NCBI RefSeq assembly: GCF_030406905.1
Contig: NZ_CP129137.1
Coordinates: forward strand, 6,975,501-7,039,500
DNA length: 64,000 nucleotides
Direction: 5' to 3'
Source of the DNA: Streptomyces sp. HUAS CB01
Lineage (GTDB): Bacteria; Actinomycetota; Actinomycetes; Streptomycetales; Streptomycetaceae
The position numbers and the translations under genes were made by a program. Shown here piece after piece: positions 17,234 to 25,493 of this stretch (position 1 is its first letter; every line of letters starts with the position of its first letter). The notes under the pieces are model-generated. The model was given only the letters and a program-made list of their open reading frames with translations. It had not been told where the DNA came from and did not search any database.

Positions 17234-18445
17234 ATGGGCGGCGAAACCCTGATGCGACAGATTCTCGACTACGGGAGCCGAGCCGACCCGTACCCCCTGT
17301 ACGCCGAGCTCCGCAGAACACCGGTGTCCAGGCAGGAGGACGGCACCTACGCCGTCAGCACCTACCACGAGCTCCTCGCCCTGCTCCACGACCCGCGTCT
17401 CACCTCCACCCACGCCGACCAGGAGGCGGCGGGCGGCGGCCAGTTCCCGCCCAGCTTCATCGGCATGGACCCGCCCGAGCACGACCGGGTCCGCGCACTC
17501 GCGATGCGTCAGTTCGGGCCGCCGCACTCGCCGCACCGCATCCAGGACATGCGCGGGGAACTCGAGACCACCGTCAGGGAACTCATCGACGCCTTCCCCG
17601 AAGGCGGAGAGGTCGACCTGGTCGACGCCTTCGCCTACCCGTTCCCGGTCACGGTCGTCTGCCGGCTCCTCGGGGTGCCGCACGAGGACGAGCCACGCTT
17701 CAGGACCTGGGCCGACAAGCTCGTCGCCTCCATCGACCCGCGGCCCGGGGAGGACCCGGCCGTCCGGCTGCAGGAAGGTGCCGGGACCAGACGGGAACTC
17801 GCCCTCTACATCAACGACCTCATCGAGAACGGCGCCGGCAGGTCCGACGGCGGCATGCTCTTCCGGCTGGCGGCGGACCACGACGCCGAAGGAGGTCCGC
17901 TCAGCCGGCTGGAACTCGTCGTCACCGCGGTGCTGCTGCTCATCGCCGGCCACGAGACCACGGTCAACCTCATCACCAACGGCATGCTCACCCTGCTGCG
18001 CCGGCCGGACCAGTGGGAGCGGCTGCGCCGGGAGCCGGAGATCGCGCCCCGGCTCGTCGAGGAACTGCTCCGGTTCGAGCCGCCGGTCCAGATCATCCCG
18101 CGGCGGGGCGCGCTGACCGACATCGAGATCGGCGGCGTCACGATCCCCGAGGGGGCCGTGGTCGCCCTGGTCCTGGCGTCGGGCAACCGGGACCCGAAGC
18201 GCTTCACCGACCCGGACCGGTTCGATCCCGACCGCCCCGACATCGAGCACCTCGGCTTCGGCAGCGGCATCCACAGCTGCTTCGGCGCACCGCTGGCCCG
18301 CCTGGAGGCGCAGTTCGCCCTCACCGAGCTGGTCCGCCGTCTCGACAACGCCCGTCTGCTCGCGGACCCCCCGCCGTACCGGGGCAGTGCCGTGCTGCGG
18401 GGACCGCGGCACCTTCCCGTCGCCGTCGACCGGATTCTGGTCTGA
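17234..18445 (+). CDS. Cytochrome P450
   Basis: A 403-residue soluble P450 with a canonical active site: I-helix LLLIAGHETTVNLI (acid-alcohol pair present), ExxR in VEELLRFEP, and haem loop FGSGIHSCFGAPLAR with its Cys ligand. The overall appearance (NGMLTLLRRPDQWERLRREP) resembles CYP105/107-like monooxygenases that hydroxylate secondary metabolites or xenobiotics. The start follows GGAAGGAGAGG. No ferredoxin gene adjoins it and no biosynthetic partner is near, so the substrate is unknown. Confidence 0.92.
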   Translation: MGGETLMRQILDYGSRADPYPLYAELRRTPVSRQEDGTYAVSTYHELLALLHDPRLTSTHADQEAAGGGQFPPSFIGMDPPEHDRVRALAMRQFGPPHSPHRIQDMRGELETTVRELIDAFPEGGEVDLVDAFAYPFPVTVVCRLLGVPHEDEPRFRTWADKLVASIDPRPGEDPAVRLQEGAGTRRELALYINDLIENGAGRSDGGMLFRLAADHDAEGGPLSRLELVVTAVLLLIAGHETTVNLITNGMLTLLRRPDQWERLRREPEIAPRLVEELLRFEPPVQIIPRRGALTDIEIGGVTIPEGAVVALVLASGNRDPKRFTDPDRFDPDRPDIEHLGFGSGIHSCFGAPLARLEAQFALTELVRRLDNARLLADPPPYRGSAVLRGPRHLPVAVDRILV

Positions 18446-18794
18446 CACCGCCAGGATTCCGCCGACCGCGTCGGCGCGCCCCGGCCCCGGCCCGCGAGCC
18501 GACGGGCCTTGAGCCACCGGGCCGTGCGCCGACGGGGCGTCACGACCGGGAGTGCGAAGCCGCGTCCGGGTCCCCTCCGGCCGCGGCGGAGTGCGGGCGC
18601 CCGCCCGGCACCGCGCCGTCGGCGGTGTCCACCGGTGAGTGCCCGGTACCGCTCGCGCCTGCCCCCGCACCGGTCGGGTGCCCTCCCGTACGGATCACCT
18701 GCGTGCTCTCCTCTCCGGCGCCGGCTCCCGCTCCTCCGGCCGTACCGGGGCCCCGCCCGGTGGGCGGCACCCACGCCGCCCACCCCGGCCGGCG
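18446..18794. other. Intergenic region between convergent P450 and helR genes
   Basis: A 349-base stretch of GC-rich low-complexity sequence. Nothing resembling a gene, repeat array or strong terminator was recognised. Confidence 0.45.
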
Positions 18795-20963
18795 TCAGGG
18801 ACGCGTGAGGACGACGAGTTGCCGGGTCGCCCGCGTCATCGCGACATAGCGGTCGACCGCCCCTTCGACACCCGTGCCGAACGCGTCCGGGTCGACGAGG
18901 ACGACGAGGTCGAACTCGAGCCCCTTCGACAACTCCGGGGTCAGCGACCGTACGCGGGGCGTCGCGCGGAACGTGGGATCGCCGATGACGCAGGCGATCC
19001 CGTCGGCGTGCGCGGCGAGCCAGGCGTCGATGACCGAGTCCAGATCCGCGACGGAGCCGTGGACGACGGGGACGCCGGTGCTGCGGACCGACTGCGGGAC
19101 GTTGGCATCGGGGAGCGCCGCCCGGATGGCCGGTTCGGCCTCCGCCATGACCTCCTCCGGCGTCCGGTAGTTGATGCTCAGGGACGCCAACTCGATCCGG
19201 TCGAGGCCGATCCGCTCCAGTCGCTCCCGCCACGACTCCGTGAACCCGTGCCGCGCCTGGGCACGGTCCCCGACGATCGTGAAGCTCCGGGACGGGCAGC
19301 GGAGCAGCAGCATCTGCCACTCCGCGTCGGTCAGCTCCTGGGCCTCGTCGACGACGATGTGCGCGAACGGTCCGGCGAGCAGGTCCGGTTCGGCGGCGGG
19401 CAGTTCGGACTCGTCGACCAGGCTGACCCCGGCGTCGCGGCCGCGCAGCATCGTCACCAGGCCTTCGCCGTCGTCACCGTCCGCGCCGGAGTCGGCCGCG
19501 GCCTGGATCAGGTTGTCGACCACCTGACCCATGCGCTCGCGCTGGGCGGCGAGGACGGCCGCGTGCCGACGCTTCAGCCGCGCCGCCCCCGGGTCGCCGA
19601 GCCGCTGCCGGGCCGCGTCCAGGAGCGGCAGGTCGGACACCGTCCACGCCCGGGCGTCCGGCCGCTGCAGCATCCGGACGTCGTCGCGGCTCAGCCAGGG
19701 AGCGCACATCCGCAGATAGGCGGGCACCGACCACAGGTCCCCGACGAGATCGGCGGCTTCGAGCAGTGGCCAGGCCCGGTCGAGGGTCCCCATCAGCTCC
19801 TCGTCGTGCAGCAGCGACCTGCGGAACCGGTCGGGCGGGACATCGCCGTCGTGCTTGTCCCGCAGGATGGTGAACAGGGCCTCCCGGACCTGTTCGCGGG
19901 CCTCGTTGTGCGGAGTGCCCGGCTCGGCCGCCTCGAACGCCTCGGCCCAGTCGTCGGCGCTCAGCCGGACGTCTGCCCACGGGGTCGTGACCGTCATCCC
20001 CGCCGTGGGCGGCTCTTCGTAGAACCGTACGGCCGTCTCGATCGCCCTGACCATGTCGGCGGACGACTTCAGCCGGGCCACGGCCGGATCGGTCTCGATC
20101 GCCGCTCCGGCGCCCTCGGCGACGAGGTCCCGCAGCGTACAGGTCCGCACGCCCTCCTCGCCGAGGCTGGGGAGGACGTCGGAGACGTAGGCCAGATAGG
20201 GCTGGTGCGGACCGACGAACAGCACGCCGCCCCGACGCCGGCCGAGACGCGGGTCGGAGTGGAGGAGGTACGCCGAGCGGTGCAGGGCGACGACGGTCTT
20301 GCCGGTGCCCGGACCGCCGTCGACGACGAGGGCACCGCGGGAGCCGGCCCGGATGACGGCGTCCTGGTCGGCCTGGAGGGTGGCGAGCACGTCCCGCATC
20401 CGGTCCGACCGGTTGCCGCCCAGACTGGCGATGAAGGCGGACTGGTCGTCGAGCGCGGCGTGCCGTTCCAGCCCTTCCGCGGTGAACACCTCGTCCCAGT
20501 AGTCGCTGATCCGGCCGCGGTGCCAGCGGTACCGGCGGCGGCTCACCAACCCCATGGGGCCGGCGTGGGTCGCCGCGAAGAACGGCTCCGCCGCGGGGGA
20601 GCGCCAGTCGAGCAGCAGCCTGCGCCCCGTACTGTCGGTGAGGCCGAGCCGGCCGATGTACACGGGTTCGGGGCTGCCCGCCTCGACGATGCGTCCGAGG
20701 CACAGGTCCAGTCCGAAGCGACGCAGGGCGCGCAGCCGGGCCGTCAGCCGGTGGATCTCCACGTCCCGGTCCATCGCGGCGCGCCCGGTCCCGCCCGGTG
20801 CCTTGCGCTCGGCGTCGAGGCGGTCGGACAGTTCGGCGACGGCCTCCTCGAGGCTCTCCGCGATGGCGGCGAAGTGCCGCTCGTCGTCGGCGATCAGCGT
20901 CGGGTCCGCCTTGGGGGCGAGGCGCTCGGGAAGGTCGAACGCGCTGGTGGCCAGGGGGTTCAA
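18795..20963 (-). CDS. helR: HelR-like RNA polymerase recycling ATPase (rifamycin protection)
   Basis: A 722-residue UvrD/Rep-fold ATPase of the HelD-like group. The N-terminal coiled-coil arm (about 25-100) precedes motif I GGPGTGKTVVALHR (about residue 215), motif II IVVDEAQELTDAEWQ, motif III FTIVGDRAQ and motif VI YVAMTRATRQLVVL. HelR-type proteins insert into the RNA polymerase channels, release stalled complexes and displace bound rifamycin, giving tolerance. Length and lack of a nuclease domain fit HelR better than a DNA-repair helicase. A rifamycin-associated element lies 205 bases upstream, in the correct orientation, which strongly supports the assignment. Confidence 0.88.
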   Translation of the reverse strand: MNPLATSAFDLPERLAPKADPTLIADDERHFAAIAESLEEAVAELSDRLDAERKAPGGTGRAAMDRDVEIHRLTARLRALRRFGLDLCLGRIVEAGSPEPVYIGRLGLTDSTGRRLLLDWRSPAAEPFFAATHAGPMGLVSRRRYRWHRGRISDYWDEVFTAEGLERHAALDDQSAFIASLGGNRSDRMRDVLATLQADQDAVIRAGSRGALVVDGGPGTGKTVVALHRSAYLLHSDPRLGRRRGGVLFVGPHQPYLAYVSDVLPSLGEEGVRTCTLRDLVAEGAGAAIETDPAVARLKSSADMVRAIETAVRFYEEPPTAGMTVTTPWADVRLSADDWAEAFEAAEPGTPHNEAREQVREALFTILRDKHDGDVPPDRFRRSLLHDEELMGTLDRAWPLLEAADLVGDLWSVPAYLRMCAPWLSRDDVRMLQRPDARAWTVSDLPLLDAARQRLGDPGAARLKRRHAAVLAAQRERMGQVVDNLIQAAADSGADGDDGEGLVTMLRGRDAGVSLVDESELPAAEPDLLAGPFAHIVVDEAQELTDAEWQMLLLRCPSRSFTIVGDRAQARHGFTESWRERLERIGLDRIELASLSINYRTPEEVMAEAEPAIRAALPDANVPQSVRSTGVPVVHGSVADLDSVIDAWLAAHADGIACVIGDPTFRATPRVRSLTPELSKGLEFDLVVLVDPDAFGTGVEGAVDRYVAMTRATRQLVVLTRP

Positions 20964-21168
20964 GGCATCAGCTCCGATCCGCGGTCGTGCCCGTGGCGTT
21001 GCGGCGGCGCGCAGGTGCGCACCGCGCCGGATTCCCGCGCCCGCGGCGCGGGTCCCACCTCCGGCTCGGCGTCGTCACACGATCCCTGAACCGACAAAAG
21101 TGAACGCACTGAGTGAATCTCCCATTTCCGCAGGTTCCGGCGTCGGTCAGCGATTGTGCGGCACCAAC

Positions 21169-21188
21169 GGGGCCTTGCCGCAAGCCCC
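21169..21188 (-). promoter_or_regulatory. Rifamycin-associated element (RAE) upstream of helR
   Basis: On the minus strand the sequence reads GGGGCTTGCGGCAAGGCCCC, an inverted repeat matching, from memory, the conserved element found before rifamycin-inactivating and helR genes in actinomycetes. It lies 205 bases before the helR start codon. A TATAGC-like segment lies just upstream on the same strand (about 21196-21201), but the promoter itself cannot be fixed by eye. Confidence 0.85.
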
Positions 21189-21621
21189 CCTGTGCGCTAT
21201 ACGTTGAGAGTGGCGGAGGAGTGGGTGAACCTCCTCAGCCCTTCCGGGATCACCGCCAGGACACCGATGGCGGCGCCCGTTCCCCGCACTCAGTGCCTCG
21301 AGGCAGCGCCTCCGATCGGTTCCCCGGCATTCCGTCGGCGTCCTGTCGCCCCTCCCCGGAACGTCTGGCACGGCACCCCGGCTCTCCTCCGCGGCCGGCA
21401 CCCGCGGCCTCCGCGGACCGGGCGATGCGCCTGCGTGCCCCGAGTCCGTCGCTCGCGCTGAGGAGGGGAGGCTCTCGGCCGGTGCCCGGCGCGGCCGCAC
21501 CGGGCCACCGGCTGATCGGGGGTGGCCCGGGCGGGCGCCCGCCCTTGCGCGCGTGTGCGGTCATCCGGGGCGAACCGGCCGTCGGTTGCGGGGCCGGGCG
21601 GCCGTCAGTTCGGGGTGGCGG
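21189..21621. other. Intergenic region without a recognised gene
   Basis: These 433 bases lie upstream of the RAE. Open frames exist on both strands but translate to Arg/Pro/Gly-rich shadows. No repeat or RNA motif was recognised. Confidence 0.45.
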
Positions 21622-21788
21622 TCAGTTCCCGGGCCGGGCGGCCGTCACCGTCCACACGGGCCCGGAATCCGCACACCGTGGGATGTCGTGGACTCGGTCA
21701 GTGCGTCCCGGACCCCGGTACGCAGCGCGGCGATCGAGTTTCCGTCCGGGCCCCGCAGATTGTGGCGGGCTTCGAGCAGCGAGCCCAT
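21622..21788 (-). pseudogene. C-terminal remnant of a class I SAM methyltransferase
   Basis: The minus strand encodes SLLEARHNLRGPDGNSIAAL and then ALTESTTSHGVRIPG, which match the C-terminal region of actinomycete class I methyltransferases as I remember them. Directly after, a one-base deletion shifts the frame; in the shifted frame it continues VWTVTAARPGN and stops at 21622, again as expected for such an enzyme's end. Nothing upstream of 21788 resembles the remaining ~200 residues, including the SAM-binding Rossmann motifs. This looks like a truncated and frameshifted relic beside the synthetase gene. Confidence 0.45.
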
Positions 21789-21945
21789 CCCGCGGGCGGC
21801 CGGGGGCGGTTCGCGCAGGTACGGGGGCGACGGCGGCGGTGGCCCCGGCGTAGGCGCTGTCGGCCCGTGTGGTGCCAAGGCGCCTTGCCGGGAGGTGCGG
21901 CAGCCGGAGGCGTACCCCGCGCGCCGTACGGTCCGCACCGCCGCG

Positions 21946-24897
21946 TCACCTCAGCGCCTCGGCCCGTCGTCCCTCCGCCGGCTCACGGCAGACGGGTACC
22001 CGCATCACGGCCACGCCCTCCCGGGCCGGGTTGCCGCCCCAGCCTTCCCGGGCGGGCACCTCCTCGCCCTTCATCAGGAAGGAGTCGGCGGCGATCCGGG
22101 CGTGGTCGCCCACCGTGGTGCCGTAGTGGACGAAGGCGCCGACGCCGAGCGTCACACCGGCGCCCAGGGTGGCCTGGTCGGACTTGAAGGCGCCGTCCTC
22201 CTGGGAGTGGCACTGGATCACGGTGCCCGCGTTGAGGGTGCAGTCGTCGCCGATGGTGACGAGGGACCGCTCGATCAGCGAGCAGCCGTCGTCGAAGACC
22301 CGCCGGCCGATCCGGACCCCCAGCAGCCGCCAGACCACGCTCTTGAACGGGGTGCCGTTGAACAGCTGCATGTACCGGTGGGTCGTCAGTTTCCAGAAGC
22401 GTTCGTGACGCCAGAAGGACGGGTCGTAGATCGAGCAGTACAGCGGCTTCAGCGGCTGCACACGCGTGATGACCCGTTCGACCAGCGCGTAGTAGACGAC
22501 CGTGAACACCAGGGTGACCAGGCTGGCCAGGGCGATCGGCGTGACCCCGTGGGTGTGGTAGAGGTCGACCGCGGTCATCGCGATGAGCGCGACGACGTAG
22601 AAGTGGATCCAGCGCATCAGCAGGTACAGGGCCGCGGTGAACGTGTTGTGCTTGTTCTTCGCGCCCAGGCGGCGGCGCAGTTCGTCGCCGGTGGCGAGGT
22701 GGTCGAACCGCTTGTCGCGCATGACCGTGCGCGGGATCTCGAAGCTGGGCGAGCCCAGCAGGCCCACGCCCTCGCGGACCGGTCCGTCGATGGGCACCAT
22801 GACCTTGGTCGCCAGCAGGCAGTCGTCTCCGGCGCGGCTGCGCGCGGGGTAGACGATGTTGTTGCCGAGGAAGCTGCTCGATCCGATCGAGGACGGCGAG
22901 AAGCGGAACGACGTGCTGGAGAAGTCGGCGTTGATGACGGACAGGCCGTCGGCGACCATCGTGCCGGTGCCGACCCGGCTGAGGTACGGGGTGTCGTGCT
23001 TGACCAGCGAACCGAAGTTCGAGCCCGTCTGCTCGATCCGGCACAGGTCGTACCCGAGGCAGCGCAGGTAGTGGACGATCGCGGAGCTGTCGCCGAAGAG
23101 CAGGACGAAGAACCTGAGGTTCGTCATCCGGGTGAGGGCCCGCTGGAGGCCGTGGTGCACCCCGAACAGCGGGTACACCCTGCCCGGCTTGATCGCCGGG
23201 CGCAGCAGCCGCGGCACCGCGTTCACGGTGACCAGCGCCACCAGGAGGCCGCCGAAGAAGGCCGCGAACGAGGCGATCAGCGCATCGAGGTAGAACCCGG
23301 GGCTGGTGAGGACCGGTTCGGGGCTGAGCACTGCGTCCAGCTGCGGCAGTACGGCGAAGAGAAGACCGATACCGCCCAGCGCGAGGGGCAGGTACACCCC
23401 CAGCAGCAGCAGGAGCTGCGCCGCCGTGTAGAGGACCTTGCGCAGACCGCCGCACGGGGCGGCCTCGACGGCGCGGAAGTCCGTGGTGGTGGGCTGGGCC
23501 GGGGAGCCGTGCCAGGACTCGCCCGCGGGCACGTGCTGTCCGCCGTGCAGCGAGGAGGCATGACCGAGCTGCGCACCGTCGCCCATCGAGGTGCCGATGT
23601 CGAGGACCGTCTGCTCGCTGACCGTGACGTCGCGGCCGAGGGTGACGGGGCCGGTCTCGACGGCACCGTCGTGCGCCCGGTAGCAGGCGAAGAACACGTC
23701 CTTGCGGATGACGGTGCCCTCCTCGACCGTGAGCAGGTCGGTGCACACCGGAACGTTGCGGGAGAAGATCGCGACGTTGCGGCCGATCTTCGCGCCCAGC
23801 GCACGCAGGTACAGCACGTACAGCGGCGTGCCGACGAAGAGTCGCATCGGGCTGGTACGGATCAGGGACTTGACGCACCAGAAGCGCAGATAGCCGAGGC
23901 TCCACACGGGGAACCGCCCGGGCCGGAAGCGCCCGACCAGCAGCCATTTGGCGACGACGGAGAGGCAGCACAGCGCGGTGAAGCCCACGCCCGCGAACAC
24001 CGCCGACCGCAGGTAGATGCCGGCGGCTCCCGAGCCGCCCCGGATCCACTCGTATCCGCTTGTCAGGACGAGAGCCGCGACGAAGGACATGCCGAGGAAG
24101 AACAGCAGCTGCAGCGCACCGCACAGCACGTACTGCCCGGTGCGCACCCTGGCGGGCACCTCCGCCGGGTGGGCATCGGCCTCGGCCGTCGTGCCGGACG
24201 CCGGCGCGGAGACCGCTCCGCCCGTCGTTCCGGCTGCCACCACGGCTGCCGTTCCGGACGCCGCCCCGATGGCGGCACCGGACTGGCCGGGGGCGGCCGT
24301 GCCGGCCGGTGCGGCCTGCGGAAAGTCGAGTTCCGCAGCGAGGCCGCGAATGGTCGGGCTGCGGTAGACGTCCTTCATCGACACGGAGGGGAGGTCGTCG
24401 CGTTTGCGGACGCGGGCGCAGAACTGGGCCATGACCATGGAGTCGGCGCCGAGGTCGGTGAAGAAGTGTCCGTCGAGCGGTATGTGCTCGGTGCGCAGGA
24501 CGCCCGCCAGCACCTCGGCCAGCAGCGCCTCGGCAGCCCCGTCCGGCCGGGGCGCGGCGCCGGTGTCCGTCTCCTCCTCCGCCGGTGCCGGCTCGGGGTC
24601 CAGCGAGGCCGCCAGGCTCTCGAGGGTGGGGTGCTGGTAGACGTCCTTCATCGACACGGAGGGGAGGTCGTCGCGTTTGCGGACGCGGGCGCAGAACTGG
24701 GCCATGACCATGGAGTCGGCGCCGAGGTCGGTGAAGAAGTGTCCGTCGAGCGGTATGTGCTCGGTGCGCAGGACGCCCGCCAGCACCTCGGCCAGCAGCT
24801 CCTCGGTGGGCGACTCCCCGCCGCCCGCAGCCGATGAGTCGGCTCGGGGCGCCGTAGCGGTCCCGGCAGCGGACCTTTCGAAGTTGTTGCAGGTCAC
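21946..24897 (-). CDS. Pls/PosA-like membrane synthetase with two carrier domains and no adenylation domain
   Basis: A 983-residue protein. Two thiolation domains come first, each with LGADSMVMAQ carrying the phosphopantetheine Ser (Ser62 and Ser153). An Ala/Gly/Thr linker (about 190-250) follows, then a long membrane part with about six hydrophobic segments alternating with three hexapeptide/acyltransferase-like regions (for example IGRNVAIFSRNVPV, GDGAQLGHASSLHGGQHVPAG split by position, IGSSSFLGNNIVYPAR, IGDDCTLNAGTVIQCHSQEDG in part). This layout equals the C-terminal part of epsilon-poly-lysine synthetase relatives (T-TM-C1-TM-C2-TM-C3), but the usual N-terminal adenylation domain is missing. 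GTG start, RBS GGGAGG, overlapping a small upstream ORF. Amino acids would have to be loaded in trans. Confidence 0.85.
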   Translation of the reverse strand: MTCNNFERSAAGTATAPRADSSAAGGGESPTEELLAEVLAGVLRTEHIPLDGHFFTDLGADSMVMAQFCARVRKRDDLPSVSMKDVYQHPTLESLAASLDPEPAPAEEETDTGAAPRPDGAAEALLAEVLAGVLRTEHIPLDGHFFTDLGADSMVMAQFCARVRKRDDLPSVSMKDVYRSPTIRGLAAELDFPQAAPAGTAAPGQSGAAIGAASGTAAVVAAGTTGGAVSAPASGTTAEADAHPAEVPARVRTGQYVLCGALQLLFFLGMSFVAALVLTSGYEWIRGGSGAAGIYLRSAVFAGVGFTALCCLSVVAKWLLVGRFRPGRFPVWSLGYLRFWCVKSLIRTSPMRLFVGTPLYVLYLRALGAKIGRNVAIFSRNVPVCTDLLTVEEGTVIRKDVFFACYRAHDGAVETGPVTLGRDVTVSEQTVLDIGTSMGDGAQLGHASSLHGGQHVPAGESWHGSPAQPTTTDFRAVEAAPCGGLRKVLYTAAQLLLLLGVYLPLALGGIGLLFAVLPQLDAVLSPEPVLTSPGFYLDALIASFAAFFGGLLVALVTVNAVPRLLRPAIKPGRVYPLFGVHHGLQRALTRMTNLRFFVLLFGDSSAIVHYLRCLGYDLCRIEQTGSNFGSLVKHDTPYLSRVGTGTMVADGLSVINADFSSTSFRFSPSSIGSSSFLGNNIVYPARSRAGDDCLLATKVMVPIDGPVREGVGLLGSPSFEIPRTVMRDKRFDHLATGDELRRRLGAKNKHNTFTAALYLLMRWIHFYVVALIAMTAVDLYHTHGVTPIALASLVTLVFTVVYYALVERVITRVQPLKPLYCSIYDPSFWRHERFWKLTTHRYMQLFNGTPFKSVVWRLLGVRIGRRVFDDGCSLIERSLVTIGDDCTLNAGTVIQCHSQEDGAFKSDQATLGAGVTLGVGAFVHYGTTVGDHARIAADSFLMKGEEVPAREGWGGNPAREGVAVMRVPVCREPAEGRRAEALR
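24363..24526 (-). repeat. 164-bp exact direct repeat, copy in second carrier domain
   Basis: Bases 24363-24526 are identical, by base-by-base reading, to 24636-24799 (offset 273). Each copy encodes a carrier-domain core, from the LLAEVLAGVLRTEH region through the Ser-bearing loop to MKDVY. The flanking DNA differs, which points to recent in-frame duplication or gene conversion. Confidence 0.95.
24636..24799 (-). repeat. 164-bp exact direct repeat, copy in first carrier domain
   Basis: Partner of the repeat at 24363-24526. The 109 bases between the copies encode the variable end of domain 1 (QHPTLESLAASLDPEP) and an acidic linker. Recombination between copies would give an in-frame single-carrier protein. 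Confidence 0.95.
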
Positions 24898-25043
24898 GAC
24901 AGGCCCTCCCGGATGTGGCGGCCGCCGCGGACCGTCAGCGCCGCCGCTCCGCGGCAGTCCCGGCCCCGACCGTGAGCGCATGCCGATGACCCGAACGTCT
25001 CAAGGTCGAAAATGCCGGGCCGGTCGTCAATCCATGAATTCAT
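24894..25043 (-). CDS. Possible 49-residue leader peptide ORF overlapping the synthetase start
   Basis: An ATG preceded by AGGTGA opens a frame MNSWIDDRPGIFDLETFGSS... that contains two Cys (in SSACAHGRGRDCRG) and ends in HIREGLS. Its stop overlaps the GTG start of the synthetase gene (GTGA), as in translationally coupled pairs. An upstream in-frame ATG at 25064 would add seven residues. Codon use is mixed and no family is recognised. It may be a regulatory leader, a real small peptide, or chance; the region is less GC-rich than its surroundings. Confidence 0.35.
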   Translation of the reverse strand: MNSWIDDRPGIFDLETFGSSACAHGRGRDCRGAAALTVRGGRHIREGLS

Positions 25044-25064
25044 GAGTAGTTCACCTGCGGTCAT

Positions 25065-25493
25065 GCGGCCCACGCCTTGTTTCCTTCGGGGTCGCGCTTT
25101 TGGATTCCTGTCGGAGGTCGTGGCGGGAAACGCCACGGTTCCGTTTTCAATCGCCTCCTCTTCCAGTAGGCACGATCGGGCGATTTCTGTCCTGCTACTG
25201 GAGTTCGGGGCTTGACACGGGCGGCGCGTTCTGCGGGCCGATTCCCGTGCGGTACTGCCGCCCATCTCGCCCAGTGCCGCCCTGTCCCGCGGTCCGCGGC
25301 CCGGGGCAAGTCCCGAATTCCGGTGACGTGACACGCCGGCTTCCGCCGGATCCACTGGTGTCATTCCGGGCCGTCGGCGGTGCTGTTCCCGCTCTTTCCC
25401 CGAATCCTGTACACGACCCCCGTCGGTCGGCGGGGGCGGTCCGGCCGTCCGTCGGGTGGTTGAATCCGTATGTTTCTCGAATTGTGATGACCA
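25065..25493. promoter_or_regulatory. Divergent promoter region, AT-richer than average
   Basis: This gap feeds the synthetase operon to the left and the acyltransferase-like gene to the right. Besides the hairpin at 25119-25137 it holds an inverted pair TCCAGTAG (25162-25169) / CTACTGGA (25195-25202), a possible operator, and TTGACA at 25212-25217 on the plus strand without an obvious partner -10. The lower GC (stretches such as CCGTTTTCAATCG) marks it as regulatory DNA. Confidence 0.45.
25119..25137 (-). promoter_or_regulatory. Hairpin in the presumed leader of the synthetase transcript
   Basis: CGTGGCG (25119-25125) and CGCCACG (25131-25137) form a perfect 7-bp stem around five bases. It lies about 75 bases upstream of the small ORF, within the transcribed leader if the promoter lies further up. 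Confidence 0.4.

Noticed and set aside
18639..21089. Long plus-strand ORF (816 residues) opposite helR
   Set aside because: Antisense shadow; helR on the other strand has all ATPase motifs.
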